A stretch of 64,000 nucleotides of DNA from Streptomyces bathyalis (GTDB taxonomy: Bacteria > Actinomycetota > Actinomycetes > Streptomycetales > Streptomycetaceae), in NCBI RefSeq assembly GCF_015910445.1, contig NZ_CP048882.1, forward strand, positions 7,313,473-7,377,472, given 5' to 3'. Below, in pieces: positions 59,458 through 64,000 of this stretch. The notes below the pieces were generated by a model. That model was not told the origin of the DNA. It made no database searches and was given only the letters and a program-made list of their open reading frames with translations. A program made the position numbers and the translations under genes. Each line of letters begins with the position of its first letter. Position 1 is the first letter of the stretch.

Positions 59458-61541
59458 ATGCCCAGTGAAGAAGAGTTGTTCCAGGCGGTGGATGAACTGC
59501 TGGCAGGAGAGCCGCAGTTGCCGCCCCCGGCGGAGCGCGGCCGACTACGTGAGGCCGCCGGCGTCACCCAGGCCCGCCTGGCCAAAGCACTGCAGAAGAC
59601 GACGCAGACGGTGAAAAACTGGGAGAACGGACGCTCAGAGCCGCGACCACCGCAACTACAGGCATACCTGCGCCTCCTGGAGGGTTGGGCGCAGAAGTAC
59701 CCCGCCCCCGCGACGGACGCGCCCGCTGCACCGGCACCTGAGACGTTCACCGCTGCCGCCGAGCCGCACGCCGCAGCGGTGCCGGCACCCGCGCACCCGA
59801 CGGGCGCCAACAAGCCCGCCATGAAGCGTCCGTCGGCCTCGCGTCGGTCGGCTACACGCAAGGCTGCGCCGGCGACTGACTCCCGCTTCCCCCACGGGCC
59901 GCTCGCCGTGCTCGACGGCGACGGCTGCGCGTACGCCGTCGACGACCTCGTGCTGCACTGCCCGGCTGAGACCATCCCGGAGCTGGTCGAGTGGACCCTG
60001 GGGAGTCGGGTCTCGGTGCCGAGCGGTTGCACCGCAACGGCAAGGACGCAGACCCGCTCATCGTCCTCACCGAAGCTGCCGCCCTGCGGTTCGGGCTCCC
60101 GGCCCGCCTGGATGGCTTCACCGAGCGCCGCTCGCAGCGCCTCGACGAGGACCACCCGATCGTCAAGCAGCTCACGAAGGCGAAATGGCAGCTCACCCAA
60201 CGCGGCTTCGGCCCCTGGCCGCGGATCTACCGGCCGGCCGAAGGCGGCCAGCGGCAATGCGTGCAGCTCGCGATCCTGCCCTGGCACGCCCTCGATGACC
60301 GCGCCTGGGCCGGCGCCGACCAGCTCCCGCCGGACCAACTCGCCCGCGTCCTGGGCGTGTACGCCACCCGCGTCCTCACACCCCGCGGCTCCACCGCCGT
60401 CTCCGGGCTGGAGCTGATGACCGCCCTGCGCCCACCGACCCGCGCTGTGAAGGACGAGAACACCGGCAACTGGGTGTCCGGCCACAACCCCGGCTCGCTC
60501 GGCACCCGTCCCATCGACCCGGCACCGCCGGAAGCCCGACCGGAACACCCCGTCGCGCAGGGCTGGGACCGCGGCTTCCTGGAAGAGGAGGCCCACCAGT
60601 GGGTGCGCGACCCGCAGCTACTCGCTGACGAGGAGTGCCTGCTGCCCTTCGCAGTTGGGCTGGACATCAACACCGCTTTCCTCGCAGCCGCCTCCCGCCT
60701 GACCGTCGGCCTGGGCGAGCCCGAGCACGTCGACCGGCCCGTCTTCGACAAGAAGACCCCGGGCTCATGGCTGGTCGACCTCTCCCACATCGACCTCGAC
60801 CCCCGCCTCCCCAACCCGTTCACCCCATCCGGGCAGCGCCCCGACGGGCCGGCCTGGTACGCCACACAGACCGTCGCCTACGCCGAGCAGCTCGGCTACA
60901 CCATCACCCCGCTCGAGGCCTTCGTCCGGCACGAGACCGGCGCCTACCTCGACCCGTGGCACGAGCGCCTCAAGACCGCCTACGTGGCCACGATGGCCGA
61001 CCTCGGCGTCCCAACAGGCAAGGACGTCGACGAGGCCGCGTTCCTCGCAGCAATGCAGCAGCACAAGCAGACCGACCCAGGCCTCGCCATGGTGCTCTCG
61101 GCCATCAAGTCGACCGTCAAGGGCGGCATCGGCAAGCTCCGCGAAGGCCCGCAGGGCCGCCACTACCGCGACGGCGAACCCTGGCCGGCGCTGGATCGCC
61201 CCACCTGGCGACCGGACATCCGAGCCGCCGTGATCGCCAAGGCCCGGGTGAACATGCACCGCAAGATGGCCAAGACTGCCGAGACCAGCGGCCTGTACCC
61301 GCTCGCGGTTCTCTCCGACTGCGTCGTCTACCCCTCACCCGGGCCGTCGCCGCTGGACTTCCTCCCACGCCAAGAGGACGGCAGGCCGGTCCTGGGCACC
61401 TTCCGCCTCGGTCCCACCCCCGGGCTGTGCAAGGTCGAAGGCGTGCAGGAGATGGCGTGGGCCGTCGACCTGATGGAGAAGGGCTACAACCCCGCCCGGC
61501 ACATCAAGGGCGGCGACGCCGTCCTCGAGGAAGGAGAGTAA
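59458..61541 (+). pseudogene. tap: Telomere-associated protein gene tap, split by one-base frameshift
   Basis: Starts at ATG 59458 with GGAGG at 6 bases. N-terminal XRE-like HTH (LREAAGVTQARLAKALQKTT, VKNWENGRSEPRPP), an Ala/Pro-rich linker to about residue 130, then the start of the core ending PELVEWTLG near 60000. One G is missing from a G-run at 60000-60003; in the next frame ESGLGAERLHRNGKD continues without interruption to GGDAVLEEGE and TAA at 61541. The corrected protein is about 694 residues, close to known Tap proteins, which bind the 3' overhang at Streptomyces telomeres and recruit the terminal protein. It is followed after 3 bases by tpg, in the conserved operon. Both halves are otherwise undamaged. 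Confidence 0.8.
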
Positions 61542-61544
61542 GCC

Positions 61545-62099
61545 GTGAGGGAGATCGACGACGCCCTCGAGCGCGCCGGGCAGGAGGCCTTCACCCGTGA
61601 GCCGCCCAAGTCGACCCAGGCCAGAGTCAACTTCCTCCTGAAGCAGCTGAAGACCACCCAGGCCGTCGCCAGCGAGATCGGCGTAACCCCCGACTCCGTC
61701 AACCGCTACCGCCGCGGCGCCCGCAAGAACCCGCCGGCGCACATCGCCGACCGGATCGACTCTGCCGTACGCGCCCGCTGGCAGCCCCGAATCCGCAACC
61801 GCCAACAGCGGCAAGCAGCCACCAGCACCGGCATCACCATCGAGACCCGCGCCCAGTTCGGCTACACCGCACCCATCGGCACCACCGACGACGGCCGCTT
61901 CCGCCGCCTGACCGTCCACCTGCCGCCCGAGTACGCCGGACGCCTCTTCGACGCCCGCCAGCAAGGCGCCACCGACCAGCAGATGCGCGACATCGTCGCC
62001 GAAGGAATCCAAGAAACCTATTTCAAAGACGGCGGCCGCCGCGCCCAAGACCTCGAAGTAGCCATCAACAACATCGAATACTTCGACGTTTCCTTCTAA
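61545..62099 (+). CDS. tpg: Telomere terminal protein Tpg
   Basis: 184 residues, exactly the usual Tpg size; GTG start at 61545 with AAGGAG 8 bases upstream, inside the end of tap. N-terminal HTH-like segment (QAVASEIGVTPDSVNRYRRG), basic linker, then the conserved body: TIETRAQFGYTAPIGTTDDG, RLTVHLPPEYAGRLFDARQQ, IVAEGIQETYFKDGGRR and the end NNIEYFDVSF. Tpg is the protein covalently attached to the 5' ends of linear Streptomyces replicons, where it primes end-patching. Its presence is the best evidence that this window lies on a linear replicon. Confidence 0.93.
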   Translation: MREIDDALERAGQEAFTREPPKSTQARVNFLLKQLKTTQAVASEIGVTPDSVNRYRRGARKNPPAHIADRIDSAVRARWQPRIRNRQQRQAATSTGITIETRAQFGYTAPIGTTDDGRFRRLTVHLPPEYAGRLFDARQQGATDQQMRDIVAEGIQETYFKDGGRRAQDLEVAINNIEYFDVSF

Positions 62100-62146
62100 A
62101 GGCGCCATGGCACATGACCGTTGCGGCTCTAAGCCGAACTCGCCCC

Positions 62147-64000
62147 CTATACGGCCCAGTTGAGGCCAAGTTCGGCGAGCTGGGTGAGCCTGTCCTCACC
62201 GAGCTTGGCGCGGCGGGTCTTGGTGTTGGCCAGCCACACCCCGAGCTGAATCACGGTGCCGTCCTCCAGTTCCTCCTTGTGGCCCCTAGGAACGGTTACG
62301 GAGCCCGTGCGGGCCTTGTACTGGCGCAGGGCCGCAATGCCCCGCTCGAAGGCGCCAGAGCCGTCGTTGCGAGCCTTCTGGGGCGTCAGCTTCGGCGTGG
62401 GCAACGGTTCGATGCCGCGTTCACTCAAGAGGGCACGCTGCTCGGGCATCAGCCCGTGCCAGACGGCGTGCCGGCGCTGCCTCTCCAGCCACTTGCCGAT
62501 GTCCATGCCGTGCACCGTGACGCCGGGCAGTAGCTCGCAGAGGGTGGTCCCCTCCGCCAACAGCGCCCGTACGGCGGCGTAGTGGCGCTGCCAACCCGTC
62601 GCCCAGGCCGGGTTCCAGTGCTCATCGATCGCAGCCAGCGCCTCAGCCCGCTCGGGATGGCCGGCCAGGGCTCCGGGGCGCCGCAGATTCGACAGCCACT
62701 GCCCGATCGGCCGGCCCAGCGACGTCGCGGCCCGTGGTGCGCACAGCGTCCAGTGCTGCTCGTAGTACACCCGCGCCGCGGCGAGGTTCTCCTCGAAGCC
62801 GGCGTCCGCGGCGTCCCACGCCATGCCGAGCTGCTCCAGCCGCTCCGCCCGCGCACCGGACATCTGCCCGGCCCCGTACGCGCGCCGCTGCTCGGCCACC
62901 CACTGCCCGAGAGGGTAAGCACCCTCCTTGTGCTCGTACGGGACACGCGCGTGCTGCTCGCGGTCAACGAACCGCTTCAGAGCACTCCAGCCGCGCGCCC
63001 AATCCTGCCGCTCAGTGTCGATGACGTTGAAGGACACCCACTGGGCAACCATCGCCGGATCCCGCGGGGCAGCGAACCGCAGCAACAGCCGGGACTCGTC
63101 CTCGCCGTCGTCCGGGGCCGGACCGATATGCACGGACGGCTGCACGACGTTCTTCTGCGGCTCCTGCGGGATCGCAAGCAGCTCCACGGCCTCCTCGTCG
63201 TGCGCCCGCAACCCCTGAAGGACCTTCACCAGCGGCCGGTAGGAGCTCGAGGTGAACATGTCCTCCGGCTCCTCACCGGGCTTGAGGAACACCGGCACGA
63301 TCAAAGACGCCACTTTCCCCTCACCCGGCTTTTGCCGCAGCGCCCGACCGATGGCCTGCACGATGTCGTGCGGCGCACCCTTGGGGTCCAGCAGCGCCAC
63401 GGAGTCGACCGCCCGGATATCCACGCCTTCACCCAGGACCCGGCAGTTGGAGAGCACCGCCCGCCGACCGGTGCTCGCGAAGCTGCCCAGGACGTCCACC
63501 GGCGCTCGGGAACGTGCTCGCCGCACAACCAGTCCGCCCAAATCCGGGCCGGGTACCGCTCGGGATCATCGGCGTGCAGCTTCCCCGCGACCCGCTCCAG
63601 CCCCTCGGCGTAGGCCTGGGCCTCGATCGTGCGGTGGTGAAAGGTGATCGTGGTCTGCAGCTGATGGTCCGACATCGTCCGCAACAGCGCCGCCTGGAGG
63701 GCGCCGAGCCGCTGCCCGCGCACCTCCTCCTCCCGGCCCTCTTCACCCCGCAGTCGTTCCGGCGTGACGACCGGGTCGGTCAGCTCCATCACGATGATCT
63801 GGTACCGCGCCAGAAGCCCGCGCGAGACCGCGGACGCCAGACTGAGCTTGTAGAGCACGGGACCGAACAGGGTCTCGTCGGACATGCTCGCCGCCATCTC
63901 CTCGGGCAACGCATCCCGCACACCCGCGGCAACCTCCCAGTTCGGCCGCTCCTGCCAGATCCGCGGCGTCGCCGTCATGTACAGCCGCCGCGCAGCAGGG
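62147..64000 (-). pseudogene. DEAD/DEAH helicase with helicase-associated repeats, partial, frameshifted
   Basis: Runs off the right edge, so the N-terminal ATPase motifs lie outside. Visible from the edge: MTATPRIWQER (motif III-like TATP), FGPVLYKLSLASAVSRGLL and TMSDHQLQTTITFHH. One base is missing near 63510; in the next frame SNCRVLGEGVDIRAVD (motif V) and IVQAIGRALRQKPG (motif VI) continue. The C-terminal half holds several ~70-residue helicase-associated repeats (YPLGQWVAEQRRAYG, RPIGQWLSNLRRPG, MDIGKWLERQRRHA, IQLGVWLANTKTRR). Helicase-like genes of this type lie near Streptomyces telomeres. Convergent with tpg (47 bases apart). Confidence 0.78.

Noticed and set aside
1..64000. tRNA, rRNA or CRISPR loci
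   Set aside because: Looked for cloverleaf ends with CCA, TTCGA loops and spaced 25-40-base repeats on both strands; none found.

Overview
The window is about 71-73% G+C by eye, with Shine-Dalgarno-led ATG/GTG starts and protein families typical of Streptomyces. It carries a telomere-protein pair (tap-tpg, 59.5-62.1 kb), which places it on a linear replicon: either a chromosome arm near a telomere or a linear plasmid. The many broken genes, single-base frameshifts, duplicated blocks and an IS5-type remnant fit such an arm. No tRNA, rRNA or CRISPR array was found.

Layout. 0-1.2 kb: ArsR regulator with two SRPBCC genes, one internally deleted. 1.4-4.4 kb: two carboxymuconolactone-decarboxylase (CMD) family genes, an HxlR regulator and an amidohydrolase. 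A third CMD gene with a broken HxlR and an isocitrate-lyase-like enzyme lies at 13.5-15.4 kb. All three CMD genes share the inverted repeat GCTAC-N7-GTAGC just upstream. 4.4-6.2 kb: a decayed copy of the intact block at 45.1-47.0 kb (membrane protein, MBL-fold hydrolase, SRPBCC protein). 6.2-13.4 kb: Lrp, SDR, serine hydrolase, and two TetR-controlled divergent enzyme genes (a hydroxyisobutyrate-dehydrogenase-like enzyme and an acyl-CoA dehydrogenase), each with a clear palindromic operator. 15.5-17 kb: LRR-tail remnant and a phosphotransferase. 18.3-28.9 kb: one giant gene of 36 Ig-like domains built from higher-order repeats.

29-36 kb is a patchwork of remnants (VOC, response regulator, HMG-CoA-lyase-like, IS5 transposase, ATPase) among intact vanY-like, terB-like, alpha/beta-hydrolase and MerR-like genes. 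36.6-38.6 kb holds two membrane proteins. 38.8-42.6 kb is a three-subunit molybdenum hydroxylase operon of the PaoABC type. 42.7-45 kb has a broken FAD oxidoreductase with a MerR regulator divergent from a methyltransferase. 47-51 kb holds a reductase, an alpha/beta hydrolase, a secreted GH43 glycosidase and a 25-residue bL37-like ribosomal microprotein gene.

51.5-64 kb has the composition of a defence or telomere island. It holds an 882-residue trypsin-fold/P-loop NTPase whose catalytic serine position is alanine, an Lsr2 paralogue, broken HNH and Mrr-like nucleases, a broken XRE regulator, tap (frameshifted), tpg, and a helicase with helicase-associated repeats running off the right edge. 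The 3' end of the protease-NTPase gene also occurs as two orphan fragments at about 8.0 and 48.0 kb. Many lesions are one-base changes in homopolymers, so read-level checking is needed before all of them are accepted as biological.
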